NCBI GenBank assembly: GCA_040218415.1
Contig: JAVJRN010000021.1
Location: 1-64,000 of the forward strand
Direction of reading: 5' to 3'
Length of the DNA stretch: 64,000 nt
From: JAVJRN01 sp040218415
Lineage (GTDB): Bacteria > Bacteroidota > Bacteroidia > Cytophagales > Cyclobacteriaceae
Shown here: piece after piece, positions 1 through 8,757 of the stretch
Layout: the number at the start of each line of letters is the position of its first letter
Numbering within the stretch: position 1 is the stretch's first letter
Notes under the pieces: model-generated
Databases searched by the model: none
Told to the model about the DNA's origin: nothing
What the model saw: the letters and a program-made list of their open reading frames with translations, nothing else
Program-made: the position numbers and the translations under genes

Positions 1-42
1 CCTCTCCTCAAAACCTCAGCCCCATTCCTTTCAAACGGATGG

Positions 43-72
43 CAAAGATAGATAACTTCTACCCACTTCAAA
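43..72 (-). promoter_or_regulatory. Bacteroidota-type promoter reading leftward
   Basis: On the minus strand TTTG (72-69) is followed, after 18 bases, by TATCTTTG (50-43). This fits the Bacteroidota consensus TTG-N17 to 23-TAnnTTTG. It lies just after the DUF2480 stop and points out of the window, so it probably drives a gene to the left of position 1. Confidence 0.55.
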
Positions 73-111
73 CTAATTATTCACAAATTATTCCAACAAA
101 TATTTATCGGA

Positions 112-624
112 TTACCGTCTGGATCTCTTGAAGACTGGCACGGTACTACATGGCTCTCCATACATTATACTTGAAACCGAAGGCGCCAAGACTTTTGTCA
201 GTTGGAAATATGCATAATCTCGATTTTTTATAGCGCCACATCCCTTAATCACCACTTTCGCGTTTTCGAGGTTTTGCTCACATATTTTAGTGATCGCATC
301 ATCAATAATTGTTTTTTCCAGTTGATCAATATCACCAAATACTGCTAATTGAGCAATCGGTGAAAGTTTGGCTGCAACAAGCATGTAGGCCCAAGTTGGA
401 ATTATAGCATCCGCCGAGCAATGAACATGAACCTTTTTACCTTCGAAAGATGTCCAATTAAATGATTTGATATATTCTCGAAAATCTGATTCTTTAAGAA
501 TTATGCCTTGGTAAAGTGCGGGTTGGATGTCAAATTCGGCGGTGTTGCTCAGATCCACATAATCGTCCAAGTCAATTGAGACTAGACTACTACTTGCAAC
601 TCGATTGATTCTTTCCTTTTCCAT
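112..624 (-). CDS. DUF2480 family protein
   Basis: This 170-residue soluble protein belongs to the Bacteroidota-restricted DUF2480 family as I remember it. The family marks are the segment CSADAIIPTWAY at residues 69-80 and YGEPCSTVPV near the C-terminus (155-164). No enzymatic role is established and I do not assign one. There is no signal peptide or membrane segment, so it should be cytoplasmic. It begins 5 bases after the tsaB stop and is probably the last gene of the rpmH-rnpA-ctpA-tsaB transcript. The length is normal for the family. Confidence 0.85.
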   Translation of the reverse strand: MEKERINRVASSSLVSIDLDDYVDLSNTAEFDIQPALYQGIILKESDFREYIKSFNWTSFEGKKVHVHCSADAIIPTWAYMLVAAKLSPIAQLAVFGDIDQLEKTIIDDAITKICEQNLENAKVVIKGCGAIKNRDYAYFQLTKVLAPSVSSIMYGEPCSTVPVFKRSRR

Positions 625-629
625 GATAT

Positions 630-1310
630 TTAAAACTTCTGTTTTGGAGGAATAGTTCTATACTCCTTTAGATAATATGGCTCGAAATAAGCCGCGTCGA
701 CAAATTCTTTCTTTTGAAATTTTTGAAAAGCTATTAGGCCCATGTTGACGGCTTCCGGAACTATGCCAGGAAGGTAAGTAATATTCTCACCTCCAATGAT
801 TGGCAATGTCTTCTCTGCCCCATTTCCGAAAATCACTATTGGCTTATTATTGTAAAGAGTAAGACTATCGGGTTCAACGATTAAAGCTTTGGATTTCAAA
901 ACATAAGCTCCGGCTTTATCACGAATTTGACAATAAACCTCCATTCTTCTGGCGTCCATCATCGGCATTGCATATTCATCTTCTTTTTGAAACCTGTGGA
1001 AAGCTGCATTTAACACATCTAAACTATCCAAGGCAATGACCGGCAGGTTCTGACCGAATGCGATCCCTTTAACAGTAGATACTCCAATTCTAAGCCCTGT
1101 ATAAGATCCAGGCCCAGCTGATACTGCTATAGCAGATAGATCGGAAATTTTTAGATCTGCATTTTCAAGCATCTGTTGGATGAGAACTGCTAATAAGGAT
1201 GAATGGGACTTTGCTAAGTCATACCTCTGAAAGGCTATCAGGTTTGACTCATTATGAACAGCTACAGAACACACATCTGTTGAAGTTTCAATGCTCAGTA
1301 TTAGGGACAT
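630..1310 (-). CDS. tsaB: tRNA threonylcarbamoyladenosine biosynthesis protein TsaB
   Basis: TsaB is the non-catalytic partner of TsaD in the complex that attaches threonylcarbamoyl to A37 of ANN-decoding tRNAs in the cytoplasm. The 226-residue protein has the ASKHA-fold start ILSIETSTD (residues 4-12) and the diagnostic GPGSYTGLRIG (66-76). Length is normal. Its start directly abuts the protease stop, and DUF2480 follows after 5 bases, so it sits inside a core operon. The C-terminal part is divergent, as is usual for TsaB. Confidence 0.93.
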   Translation of the reverse strand: MSLILSIETSTDVCSVAVHNESNLIAFQRYDLAKSHSSLLAVLIQQMLENADLKISDLSAIAVSAGPGSYTGLRIGVSTVKGIAFGQNLPVIALDSLDVLNAAFHRFQKEDEYAMPMMDARRMEVYCQIRDKAGAYVLKSKALIVEPDSLTLYNNKPIVIFGNGAEKTLPIIGGENITYLPGIVPEAVNMGLIAFQKFQKKEFVDAAYFEPYYLKEYRTIPPKQKF

Positions 1311-2969
1311 TTACTGACGCTTAAGCAGACTGTTATACTTCTCCGTATCATTTAAGACGTTTACTGCAGCGAGTATCTCTTTGTCTTTGTTGAACATTGT
1401 TTCGATTTTGCCTCTTTGCAAATAGTAACGGCCTGCAATTTCTTGTTCCAATAATGATTTAATTTCCTCTTTAAATAAGGTCAGATCTTGTGCTTTATTA
1501 TCAGTAGCTGATTTTTTCAAGCTTTTAATATGACTATCCATTTGTGAGTAATACTTTTCTGTTTTTGCCGAGGCAATTAATTTTTCGATGTTTTTTTCCA
1601 CACTTGTTGTGTAGGAATAATCTTTTCCAGAAAGCCAACTTACGAAACTTTGGTATTCTTCATCTGATAGCTGGAATTTTGTGGGATCACTAATTGACGG
1701 ATGATCGTAATAATACTTTGTAGCATAATTAAAAATATGATCATTTCGAAGTAGAGCGATGGACACAGAAGCCAGACTATAAGCTTCCGTCTCAATGTCT
1801 GGAGTTACCCCTCCGCCATCATAGACAAGTCTGCCAGCTACTGTTTGAAATTCGCTTTTTAAAGAGTCCGCAATCTTACCTACGCTCCCGTCTGGGTTTC
1901 TATGACTGTAGTCAATTGCTTGTATGCATCTACCACTCGGAATGTAGTATTTCCCAGTGGTGATTTTTATTTGTGAATTATAGGCAAGTGGTCTTGTTTG
2001 CTGTACCAATCCTTTTCCATAAGTTCTTTGACCTATTAAAACACCTCTGTCATAGTCTTGGATTACTCCCGAAACAATTTCCGATGCAGAAGCGCTTCCA
2101 TTGTTTATTAAAACAACAACCGGAATATTTATATCTACAGGCTCATTCAGTGAATTATAGGTTTTTGTCCATTTCTCTAATTTCCCTTTTGTTGTTACGA
2201 CTTCCTTTCCTTTAGGAATAAAAACATTAGACACATTTATGGCTTCTTCCAATAGGCCACCAGGGTTACCTCTTAGGTCAAATATTATTTTTTTTGCTCC
2301 CTCTTCTTTTAATTCAGACACAGCTTTGCCCACTTCCTTTCCTGCCTCTGTGGTAAATTCGGTTAGTTTAAGATAGCCGATATCCTCGTTAACCATTCCG
2401 TAGTAAGGCACGTTTTTGATCGTTATTTTTTCATGGTCGAGATTAACCTTGAAAGATTCAGGCTTGTTGTATCTCTTGATGGTTAAAGTGATCTTAGACT
2501 TTGCCTGGCCTTTGAGTAATTGACTAATTTCTTTGGTGTTTTTCCCAGATAATTCTATCTCGTTTATTTCCGTAATTTGATCCCCCGGTTTCAATCCAGC
2601 TTTGGCGGCAGGGCTTTCTTCATAGGTCATAACCACCGTACTCACTCCATTTTTGGTATCGACCAGTGCGCCAATTCCTCCGTATTCTCCTGTGGTGCTT
2701 GTACGGTAATCTTCAATGGCGTCTTCGGGAATATAATCTGTGTAAGGATCGAGTGAGCTCAACATGGCATCCATTCCTTTTTTCATGAATAAAGACGGGT
2801 TGATTTCATCTACATAATATGCATTAACCTCTTTGTACATGGTGGCGAAAATATCGAGGTTTTTTACTATCTCGAAAGAGCGATCGTAGCTTACATTACT
2901 AAATGAAAATAGAAATGCAGCCAACATGACTGCCGCTACTGATACTTTATAAGTTAATTTGGTTTTCAT
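1311..2969 (-). CDS. S41 family C-terminal processing peptidase (CtpA/Prc type)
   Basis: A 552-residue serine protease of the S41A family, exported or anchored to the envelope by an N-terminal hydrophobic segment (about residues 8-26). A PDZ domain covers about 95-170, with GGIGA at 97-101. The catalytic Ser-Lys dyad is in place: GSASASEI at 291-298 (probable nucleophile S294) and K319 in GQRTYGKG; D305 sits at the spacing known from E. coli Prc. Such proteases trim or degrade periplasmic proteins from the C-terminus. The start overlaps the rnpA 3' end by 23 bases, indicating co-translation. The last 150 residues form a helical tail usual in Bacteroidota homologues. Confidence 0.9.
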   Translation of the reverse strand: MKTKLTYKVSVAAVMLAAFLFSFSNVSYDRSFEIVKNLDIFATMYKEVNAYYVDEINPSLFMKKGMDAMLSSLDPYTDYIPEDAIEDYRTSTTGEYGGIGALVDTKNGVSTVVMTYEESPAAKAGLKPGDQITEINEIELSGKNTKEISQLLKGQAKSKITLTIKRYNKPESFKVNLDHEKITIKNVPYYGMVNEDIGYLKLTEFTTEAGKEVGKAVSELKEEGAKKIIFDLRGNPGGLLEEAINVSNVFIPKGKEVVTTKGKLEKWTKTYNSLNEPVDINIPVVVLINNGSASASEIVSGVIQDYDRGVLIGQRTYGKGLVQQTRPLAYNSQIKITTGKYYIPSGRCIQAIDYSHRNPDGSVGKIADSLKSEFQTVAGRLVYDGGGVTPDIETEAYSLASVSIALLRNDHIFNYATKYYYDHPSISDPTKFQLSDEEYQSFVSWLSGKDYSYTTSVEKNIEKLIASAKTEKYYSQMDSHIKSLKKSATDNKAQDLTLFKEEIKSLLEQEIAGRYYLQRGKIETMFNKDKEILAAVNVLNDTEKYNSLLKRQ

Positions 2970-3348
2970 TCTCCGCGATTTGATTTGTAAAACGTTTTAA
3001 GGTTTTGACTAGTCTAGATTCTATTTCCGAAAATGGAATTATTGTCTTTTCTATATAGACGAATCCAAGGTAATAAAAGTCTTGGGAATTATTTAAGTGG
3101 TGCTTATTTAATCTGTATGCTTCTCGAAGGCGCCTTTTCACAAGGTTTCGATCCACTGCCCGCTTGAATTTTTTCTTTGGAACAGAAAAAAGGACTTTAT
3201 GGTTTTGCTCCTTATCTGCTTGGAGATAGCGGAATATAAAAGGATGCAAATAAAAAGAGGAACCATTTTTAAATAGCTCCTCTATTTCTTTTTTACCCGA
3301 TAAACGTTCGTTTTTGGGGAAAGTATAGCTGAGGCCTTCGTGAATCAT
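2947..3348 (-). CDS. rnpA: ribonuclease P protein component
   Basis: The 133-residue basic protein subunit of RNase P binds the catalytic RNA and helps process tRNA 5' ends. The RNR-type motif is visible as RNLVKRRLREAYR (residues 67-79), after a hydrophobic strand with FSVPKKKFKRAVDR. It lies 14 bases downstream of rpmH, the near-universal rpmH-rnpA arrangement, and its 3' end overlaps the ctpA-type protease gene by 23 bases. Length is typical for Bacteroidota. Confidence 0.93.
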   Translation of the reverse strand: MIHEGLSYTFPKNERLSGKKEIEELFKNGSSFYLHPFIFRYLQADKEQNHKVLFSVPKKKFKRAVDRNLVKRRLREAYRLNKHHLNNSQDFYYLGFVYIEKTIIPFSEIESRLVKTLKRFTNQIAENENQINL

Positions 3349-3362
3349 CGGCCTTAAATTAC

Positions 3363-3518
3363 TTATTTTTTGTATGCTTCGTCAGACACTGTTAGTCTTT
3401 TTCTGCCTTTTGCACGTCTTCTTGCTATTACCGCTCTGCCATTAGCCGATTCCATGCGAGACCTGAATCCGTGCTTGTTTTTTCTTTTTCTTACTGAAGG
3501 TTGAAATGTTCTCTTCAT
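3363..3518 (-). CDS. rpmH: 50S ribosomal protein L34
   Basis: This gene encodes 51 residues beginning MKRTFQPSVRKRKNKHGF and ending in a basic tail (RRAKGRKRL, then TVSDEAYKK). This is a clear full-length L34, a small rRNA-binding protein of the large subunit. The start at 3518 is fixed by the conserved MKRT N-terminus. rnpA follows after 14 bases. Two candidate minus-strand -7 boxes lie 32-60 bases upstream. Confidence 0.96.
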   Translation of the reverse strand: MKRTFQPSVRKRKNKHGFRSRMESANGRAVIARRRAKGRKRLTVSDEAYKK

Positions 3519-3549
3519 GATTTCTCTCGTCCGATTTTAAAATGGTGTG

Positions 3550-3578
3550 CAAAGATAGAATAATAATTTTCAAAAGTA
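3550..3578 (-). promoter_or_regulatory. Candidate rpmH promoter -7 boxes
   Basis: On the minus strand TATCTTTG (3557-3550) and TACTTTTG (3578-3571) both match TAnnTTTG upstream of rpmH. Neither has a TTG at the expected 17-23 base distance, so which one is used, if either, is uncertain. Confidence 0.35.
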
Positions 3579-3754
3579 AATGATAGGCTGTCTTTTTTCT
3601 TTTTACCCTCTAAATAAAGCATTTTTAACACGAAATTCAGTGTTGACAGATGGCTTTCTCGCCTCAAATTAACCTACTAATACGTCGATTTTTCTCGTTT
3701 TAAGCCTAAATTCTGGGTATAATTTGAGCCCTTTCAACAGCGTTAAATCTATTG

Positions 3755-3789
3755 AAACCCACTCTCTATTTTTTATGGCGAGTGGGTTT
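3755..3789. repeat. 10-bp inverted repeat (possible hairpin)
   Basis: AAACCCACTC (3755-3764) pairs perfectly with GAGTGGGTTT (3780-3789) across a 15-base loop. It lies between the adenosine kinase stop side and rpmH, directly before the structured RNA candidate. It may be part of that RNA, a terminator for a transcript entering from either side, or a processing site. No clean T-tract follows the right arm. Confidence 0.45.
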
Positions 3790-3796
3790 AGAACTT

Positions 3797-3897
3797 CTGA
3801 TGATATCGCTCAAGGTAGGAGCGTCAGGGATAGAGACGGCATCCTTTTTTCATTTTGGAAAAAAGATATAGTCGATAGCCCGCCCGGACGCCCCACT
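3797..3897 (+). ncRNA. Candidate conserved Bacteroidota structured RNA
   Basis: The plus strand folds as one long interrupted hairpin: GGG (3827-3829) with CCC (3879-3881), GAC (3835-3837) with GTC (3871-3873), then ATC plus six T (3841-3850, one bulged C) with six A plus GAT (3859-3867) around loop CATTTTGG. The internal loops and the trailing GCCCGGACGCCCC resemble a short non-coding motif I recall recurring in many Bacteroidota genomes, perhaps the Rfam Flavo-1 motif; I cannot confirm the name. It stands alone between two minus-strand operons. Ends are approximate. Confidence 0.5.
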
Positions 3898-3902
3898 TAA
3901 GT

Positions 3903-4904
3903 TTATAAAGAAAAGACTTCTCCTTTTATTTCGTGCATGACTTCTTTGGTCAGCCTTGGGCCAAACTTAGCGACAACTTCCGAGGCTGCTTTACTTGCCA
4001 GTTTTCCAGCAGAAGCGTAATTATGACCGTTGGTGATCGCGTACAAAAATGCGCCAGAGAACATATCTCCAGCACCATTGCTATCGACAGCTTTAACTGT
4101 ATAAGGCTCAATATCTACAAATGTATCCCCGTCCCAAATCACTGCACCATTTTGCCCTTGGGTGATTGCGAATCTTTTTGCTGCTTTTTTCAGCGCCTCG
4201 CGTGCGTTTTCAAGATTGTCAGTATCGGTAAAGAGCATGGCCTCTTCTTCATTACAAAAAAGTAAATCAACGTATTCACCTACTACTTCGCTCATCTGAT
4301 CTTTGAAATACTTGACCATACTTGGATCTGAAAAAGTAAGGCTTACTTTCACTCCGTTATCCTGAGCGATTTTTTTGGCTTTCAGCATGGCTTCCAAACC
4401 AGTAGGTGACGTGACTAGATAGCCTTCAATGAAAAGATACTGTGATGCTTTCAGTGATTCCTCATTTAACTCTTCTGTAGAATAATTAGAGGTAATACCT
4501 AAAAAGGTGTTCATGGTTCGCTCTGTGTCAGGGGAAACCATCACCAAGCATTTTCCTGTAACACCTTCTGGCAATACTTTGATGTCAAGATTGGTATCAA
4601 GACCATTATCTGTAAGGTCTTTAAGGTAAAACTTACCATCCTCGTCATTGGCCACTTTGCAAGAGTAATAACCTTTGCCGCCAAGCTTGCTTAATGCTAC
4701 AATTGTATTGGCAGCTGAGCCTCCACCTTCTTTGGCCTTGATTTTATCTCCAGCAGCAGTGATGAGCGTGGTTTGACGCTCCTCATCTACAAGAGTCATC
4801 ATGGCTTTTTCTACATTGTTGGATTGCAGAAATGCATCATCTATCTCGATTTGGTAGTCGACAATGGCATTTCCAATGGCGTAAACGTCGTATTTTTTTT
4901 TCAT
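3903..4904 (-). CDS. Adenosine kinase-like PfkB family kinase
   Basis: A 333-residue ribokinase/PfkB fold kinase that most resembles adenosine kinases, which convert adenosine to AMP in purine salvage. Visible marks are the N-terminal DVYAIGNAIVD, the substrate-loop GGSAANT (61-67), and the C-terminal signature SNGAGDMFSGAF (275-286) whose Asp280 is the expected catalytic base. It lies 10 bases after the glycerophosphodiesterase gene and is the last gene of the operon that starts at 9807. Substrate could instead be another nucleoside or sugar, since PfkB members are hard to separate by eye. Confidence 0.82.
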   Translation of the reverse strand: MKKKYDVYAIGNAIVDYQIEIDDAFLQSNNVEKAMMTLVDEERQTTLITAAGDKIKAKEGGGSAANTIVALSKLGGKGYYSCKVANDEDGKFYLKDLTDNGLDTNLDIKVLPEGVTGKCLVMVSPDTERTMNTFLGITSNYSTEELNEESLKASQYLFIEGYLVTSPTGLEAMLKAKKIAQDNGVKVSLTFSDPSMVKYFKDQMSEVVGEYVDLLFCNEEEAMLFTDTDNLENAREALKKAAKRFAITQGQNGAVIWDGDTFVDIEPYTVKAVDSNGAGDMFSGAFLYAITNGHNYASAGKLASKAASEVVAKFGPRLTKEVMHEIKGEVFSL

Positions 4905-4914
4905 TGGTCAGTTA

Positions 4915-5799
4915 TTAAAATCTATTCGGATAATCTGTAATTAAGCCATCGACATTCCAAGATTGCAAAGTATCCATTCTGGCGGCATCATTTACTGTCC
5001 ATGGGATGACGTGCATTCCTTTTTTGTGCAATTGGTCGATAGTCGTACGCGAAAGTAATATATGTTCACAACTATAGACCTCTGGAATGAAGCCTAATGA
5101 GTCGAGATTCTCTTTTGGTGAAAGTTTGTTTTCAATAAGTAAGGTCAGTTTGACCTCAGGATAGGTCTGATTCCAATATTGTAACACTCTAAAATCAAAG
5201 GATTGAATGGTGATATATTTCCAGTCCAGATTGTCATTGATGGTATTGAAAACAAGATCAGAAAACTCTTTCGGAGTGGGATGATAAACTCCGTCGGTAG
5301 TGGCCTGTGTTTTAATTTCAATATTATAGTTGATGGCCTTTTGTAGCGACTTGTTATTGGCCAAGTAGAAATTGACTGTATCAAAAACGTCCGTAAGTAA
5401 TGGCTTATAAGTAGCCATTTTCATTTGCTCAGGAAACCAAGGGTGTGGCAAAGAACCACAATCAAATGACTTGACTTCTTCGTAGGTCAATTGGTAGATA
5501 TTGTAATTGTGTGCGACCGAGTCGTCATAAGCCTTTCCCTGAGGATTCGTACAAATCATCGAGGACATGATTGGCTCATGACTCAACACAAGTTTATTGT
5601 CTTTAGTGACGCATAGGTCTAATTCTAAGGTTGTAACTCCCAGCTCTATTGCTTTAAAAAATCCAGGAATGGAGTTTTCTGGCATTAGTCCTCTAGCTCC
5701 TCGGTGGCCTTGAAGGTCGAAAGGCTTTTGGCCTTTTTGCTCTTTTGAAAGAGCACAAGACATTATTAAAGCCAATAATATGATAAGGCTATTTTTCAT
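4915..5799 (-). CDS. Glycerophosphodiester phosphodiesterase lipoprotein
   Basis: A 294-residue lipoprotein: the signal ends in the lipobox LIMSC (Cys15), predicting attachment to a membrane outside the cytoplasm. The GDPD domain follows at once, with HRGARG (32-37), EN at 41-42, the metal-binding pair ELDL (59-62) and H74 in LSHEP. The family hydrolyses glycerophosphodiesters to glycerol 3-phosphate and an alcohol. Its start codon shares one base with the stop of the upstream barrel-like gene (TAATG), so translation is probably coupled. Full length. Confidence 0.9.
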   Translation of the reverse strand: MKNSLIILLALIMSCALSKEQKGQKPFDLQGHRGARGLMPENSIPGFFKAIELGVTTLELDLCVTKDNKLVLSHEPIMSSMICTNPQGKAYDDSVAHNYNIYQLTYEEVKSFDCGSLPHPWFPEQMKMATYKPLLTDVFDTVNFYLANNKSLQKAINYNIEIKTQATTDGVYHPTPKEFSDLVFNTINDNLDWKYITIQSFDFRVLQYWNQTYPEVKLTLLIENKLSPKENLDSLGFIPEVYSCEHILLSRTTIDQLHKKGMHVIPWTVNDAARMDTLQSWNVDGLITDYPNRF

Positions 5800-7019
5800 T
5801 ATTTGCTAAATATTTTATATGCTAGGGCCAATTCGAATCTCCAGACTTTTTCATTGTAATCTCCAGAATAATTAAAGGTCCTGTCTACTTCGAAGTTTTT
5901 ATCAAAAAGCGTCGAATATTCCAGCTCTCGATATCTCAAAGATCCTGAAAATATTTCATCGTAATGAGAATAACTAATGCTGACGAATATAACCAAGTTT
6001 CCAAACTCTGATCTTGCACCAATCCCAGGGCTCATGTTGTAACTAAAATCGCTAATTCTAGTCTGAAAAGTATAAACCTCATTCATGGTGTCTGAATGTA
6101 CTGAACTTTGTGTTTTATTAGATAAAATAGTGTACCAACCCAACTTCAAAAAGGGTTGTATTCTTTTGTTTTTGGTCAGGTAAAAACCAAAATCTGCTCC
6201 AAATTCAGTTCGTTTGACTTTATTCTCTATGTCAATCGCTGGCGAGGCGCGAAACCCTTCGTAAAACCTAACGCCTTCTAAGGTGTTCGTGTTTTGAGTG
6301 AATCTTAGTGTCGGCTCAAAGAAAAACCTCTTACCATTCACACGTATAAATAACTCAGAATTTATATTCGTTGTTTTAGTGTCATAATCCGTTGTTATGA
6401 AGCGGTAATTGCTTCGGATGAAGGATTGATTAAACCTCATACCAATGTCAATGGACTCAGTAATACCCCTTGATCTTGAGGTGAGATAACTTTCAAACTG
6501 CAGGTTATTCCTTTCATGCATTTTTTCGGAGGCCAGTCTTAAAGAATTCATATTCAGCCCAATTCCTGAATTCGACGAGAAATCTAAAAAGGGAAATAAC
6601 AGATCTTTATTGAAATCAGTAATGACCACCAATGAGTCTCCCTCTTTTTTGAGAAGTAATTCGCCAAACTTGTCAGACCAAGTAATGTATAAATCGTAAG
6701 TTCCTTTAAAAAAGCGTTTTGCCAAAGCTTGATAATCATTTTCACCGAGGCTAAAACCGACTTGGAACAGCGCCTCTTTTTTATACACAAGAGAGTCTAC
6801 TTCTGAGAGTTTGATGATTTCTGTGTCGTTTGTATCGGAGAACTTAAAAAAAGAGAAATAAGGGTTTTGCCTACTCAAAAGGATTTTTCCAACTCGCTCT
6901 TGACCTTGAAAGTAAAGTCGGTCTTCTTGGGCAAAGGCTTTACTACCAAAGGCAAATAGTGCTAAAACACCTATGAGCTTTATAATTAACATATTGTCTA
7001 TTTTACTTTTGACTATCAT
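5799..7019 (-). CDS. Exported beta-rich protein, paralogue 1 of 4
   Basis: I do not recognise a named family. The 406-residue protein has a signal peptide ending AFAQ near residue 31; the true start may be Met10 (6992), which gives a cleaner signal. An N-terminal part (about 32-150) has the pattern RLYFQGQERVGKI, IKLSEVDSLVYK and LAKRFFKGTY shared with the genes at 7671-8744 and 8758-9807. The C-terminal half alternates aromatic and polar residues and ends in phenylalanine-rich strands, as in outer-membrane barrels. It sits 4 bases after the broken paralogue and is coupled to the phosphodiesterase gene. Position in the outer membrane is inferred. Confidence 0.6.
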   Translation of the reverse strand: MIVKSKIDNMLIIKLIGVLALFAFGSKAFAQEDRLYFQGQERVGKILLSRQNPYFSFFKFSDTNDTEIIKLSEVDSLVYKKEALFQVGFSLGENDYQALAKRFFKGTYDLYITWSDKFGELLLKKEGDSLVVITDFNKDLLFPFLDFSSNSGIGLNMNSLRLASEKMHERNNLQFESYLTSRSRGITESIDIGMRFNQSFIRSNYRFITTDYDTKTTNINSELFIRVNGKRFFFEPTLRFTQNTNTLEGVRFYEGFRASPAIDIENKVKRTEFGADFGFYLTKNKRIQPFLKLGWYTILSNKTQSSVHSDTMNEVYTFQTRISDFSYNMSPGIGARSEFGNLVIFVSISYSHYDEIFSGSLRYRELEYSTLFDKNFEVDRTFNYSGDYNEKVWRFELALAYKIFSK

Positions 7020-7023
7020 AAAC

Positions 7024-7664
7024 TTATTGTTGAAAGACCCTATTCAAGAATGTAAACTCAAGCCTACCAATCCTTTCCGCATAATTTCCAAGAAAGTTTT
7101 CACCCCTTACAGTAACAAACGACCCAGAAGTACCAGCGAGTAACGTTCCTTTATACCTGACTTCCCCTCTGGTCGATGAGTGCATGTTTTGGACGCAGTA
7201 GCTGATAATTGTAGAAAGTTGATTTACAGAAACTTTGGTTCCAAAACCGAAATTTGTCCCATATTTGAGTTCCACCAAAATCATTTTTAAAAGTAAAATC
7301 ATCGACTTTATTATTGGCCGTGCCGAATTCATGGTAGTGTTGGGTTTCTAAAGGTAATGAAAGTCCAACTTTTATAAATAGACCAAAAAAACAGTTTAGA
7401 CAGTGCCGTATATTGATTTTGTCTCAGGTAAAAATTCAACACTATGTAACGCGCCGTATTCATTGTTAAAGAGTCTATCGCCTCTAAGCGAATACGCTCG
7501 GTTTTTTCATTAGCCAATAGGCTAAAGGAAGAAAAATAAGTATTCTGAGCATTGAGTTTCACAAAACCAGCTTTATAATCTCCCTCTATAAAGTCGGTAT
7601 CTTTTTGTGCAATTACGATGACGGCACTCAGTAAAGCTATTATTGTGATGATAACCCTCGACAT
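7024..7664 (-). pseudogene. Decayed fourth paralogue of the barrel-like family
   Basis: Two short open frames, 7329-7664 (111 codons) and 7024-7332 (102 codons), are the two ends of one broken gene. The first has a signal peptide (to VIAQ) and matches the paralogues through EAIDSLTMNTARY and TALSKLFF, then runs out of frame at a run of seven T. The second ends VRYKGTLLAG...LEFTFLNRVF, aligning with RYRELEYS...FELALAYKIF at the end of paralogue 1. About 200 central residues are missing and at least one further frame change is needed between FKNDFGG and GTNFGFG. A sequencing error could explain one frameshift but not the deletion. Confidence 0.75.
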
Positions 7665-7670
7665 GGTTTC

Positions 7671-8744
7671 TTAAAAATAGAAATCTAGTGAGATTGTATT
7701 CATTTTTTGTTCTTCCTGTGTTTGAATGCTATTAAGAAAAACTGTTGTTTTGGGAGAAGTTCGTCGATAATTGATCGCAAAACCAACAGGCTTCAGATTA
7801 AAATATAGGCCAGCTCCTAAAAAAGTGCTTATTGGGGCATCATACTCAAATGATGTGACACCAGTCTGAAGATTCGCCGGTGCACTTATATCACCCACGA
7901 CTTTTGCACCCATTAAAAGTAATCCTGCCTGAATATTAGGCTGCACCAATTTGTCTGGGGCAATCATATATTTAGTCAATAATGCAAATTCGTTCTTTTG
8001 CACATCAAAATTTATAGTGTTAGTATTTACTCGAGCATTTATTGGCATTTTATTAAACCGATAATACGTCTCGAATTGAAATCGATTAAGTGCAATGAGT
8101 AGATTTAGAGAAAAAGCAGAAGTGGATTCTGCCGCCAATGGAGCTGAAGACCCAAAATCAGAACCCATAAAACCCAAGCCAAAACCAAATCGAACGTCTG
8201 ATAAGCGTTTTTCTTGTACGATTGCTTCTGTTACCGCTTTACCCTTTGCCTCATGGTACTTCACCGAAAATTCTGAAAGAAAAACCGGATCAAAATACTT
8301 AATTGGCCGTGTTTCATAATCTGGATCTATATAATTTCTAAAAGTAGACCAATAGTTTGGTTCTGTGAGAACCAGTGTACGTCCATCAACTTCCATAATG
8401 TGTACCTCTACTGTTTTCCAGAGGTCCGTTTCATATAAGATCCAGTCACCTTTAAAATAGGGTTTTCCCAAGGATTGAAAAGTTTCTCTCCCAAGCCGGT
8501 AGGAAAGTTTTTTATACATGACTCCATTTTCTCTTACAGAATCAATTTGGTCAAGAAAATAAGTTTGTGATCCCGATTCAGTATTGATGTCAATCTTAGC
8601 CTCTCTAAGTGGGTAAAGCGCTTTTTTTATATCACCCAAGACCACTCTTCCGTCAAATAAGTAGATAACGTCAGCTGTTTGAGCCAAAGTGGTGGCTATC
8701 GCAAAAAGCCAAAGCGACAATGATAGTAATGTTGTTTTGATCAT
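7671..8744 (-). CDS. Exported beta-rich protein, paralogue 2 of 4
   Basis: A 357-residue protein of unrecognised family with a clear signal peptide ending TTLAQ (residue 22). The N-terminal domain carries ADVIYLFDGRVVLGDI, FLDQIDSVREN and SLGKPYFKGDW, matching the neighbours position by position. The C-terminal half (from about 180) contains FGFGLGFMGSDFG and ends SLDFYF, a terminal aromatic typical of an outer-membrane barrel strand. It lies 13 bases after paralogue 3 and 6 bases before the broken copy. Function unknown; barrel topology is inference. Confidence 0.6.
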   Translation of the reverse strand: MIKTTLLSLSLWLFAIATTLAQTADVIYLFDGRVVLGDIKKALYPLREAKIDINTESGSQTYFLDQIDSVRENGVMYKKLSYRLGRETFQSLGKPYFKGDWILYETDLWKTVEVHIMEVDGRTLVLTEPNYWSTFRNYIDPDYETRPIKYFDPVFLSEFSVKYHEAKGKAVTEAIVQEKRLSDVRFGFGLGFMGSDFGSSAPLAAESTSAFSLNLLIALNRFQFETYYRFNKMPINARVNTNTINFDVQKNEFALLTKYMIAPDKLVQPNIQAGLLLMGAKVVGDISAPANLQTGVTSFEYDAPISTFLGAGLYFNLKPVGFAINYRRTSPKTTVFLNSIQTQEEQKMNTISLDFYF

Positions 8745-8757
8745 AAATTACATTAGG

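Noticed and set aside
7024..7332. A separate small gene of 102 codons
   Set aside because: Its C-terminal half aligns with the end of the neighbouring paralogues, so it is a fragment of the broken copy, not its own gene.
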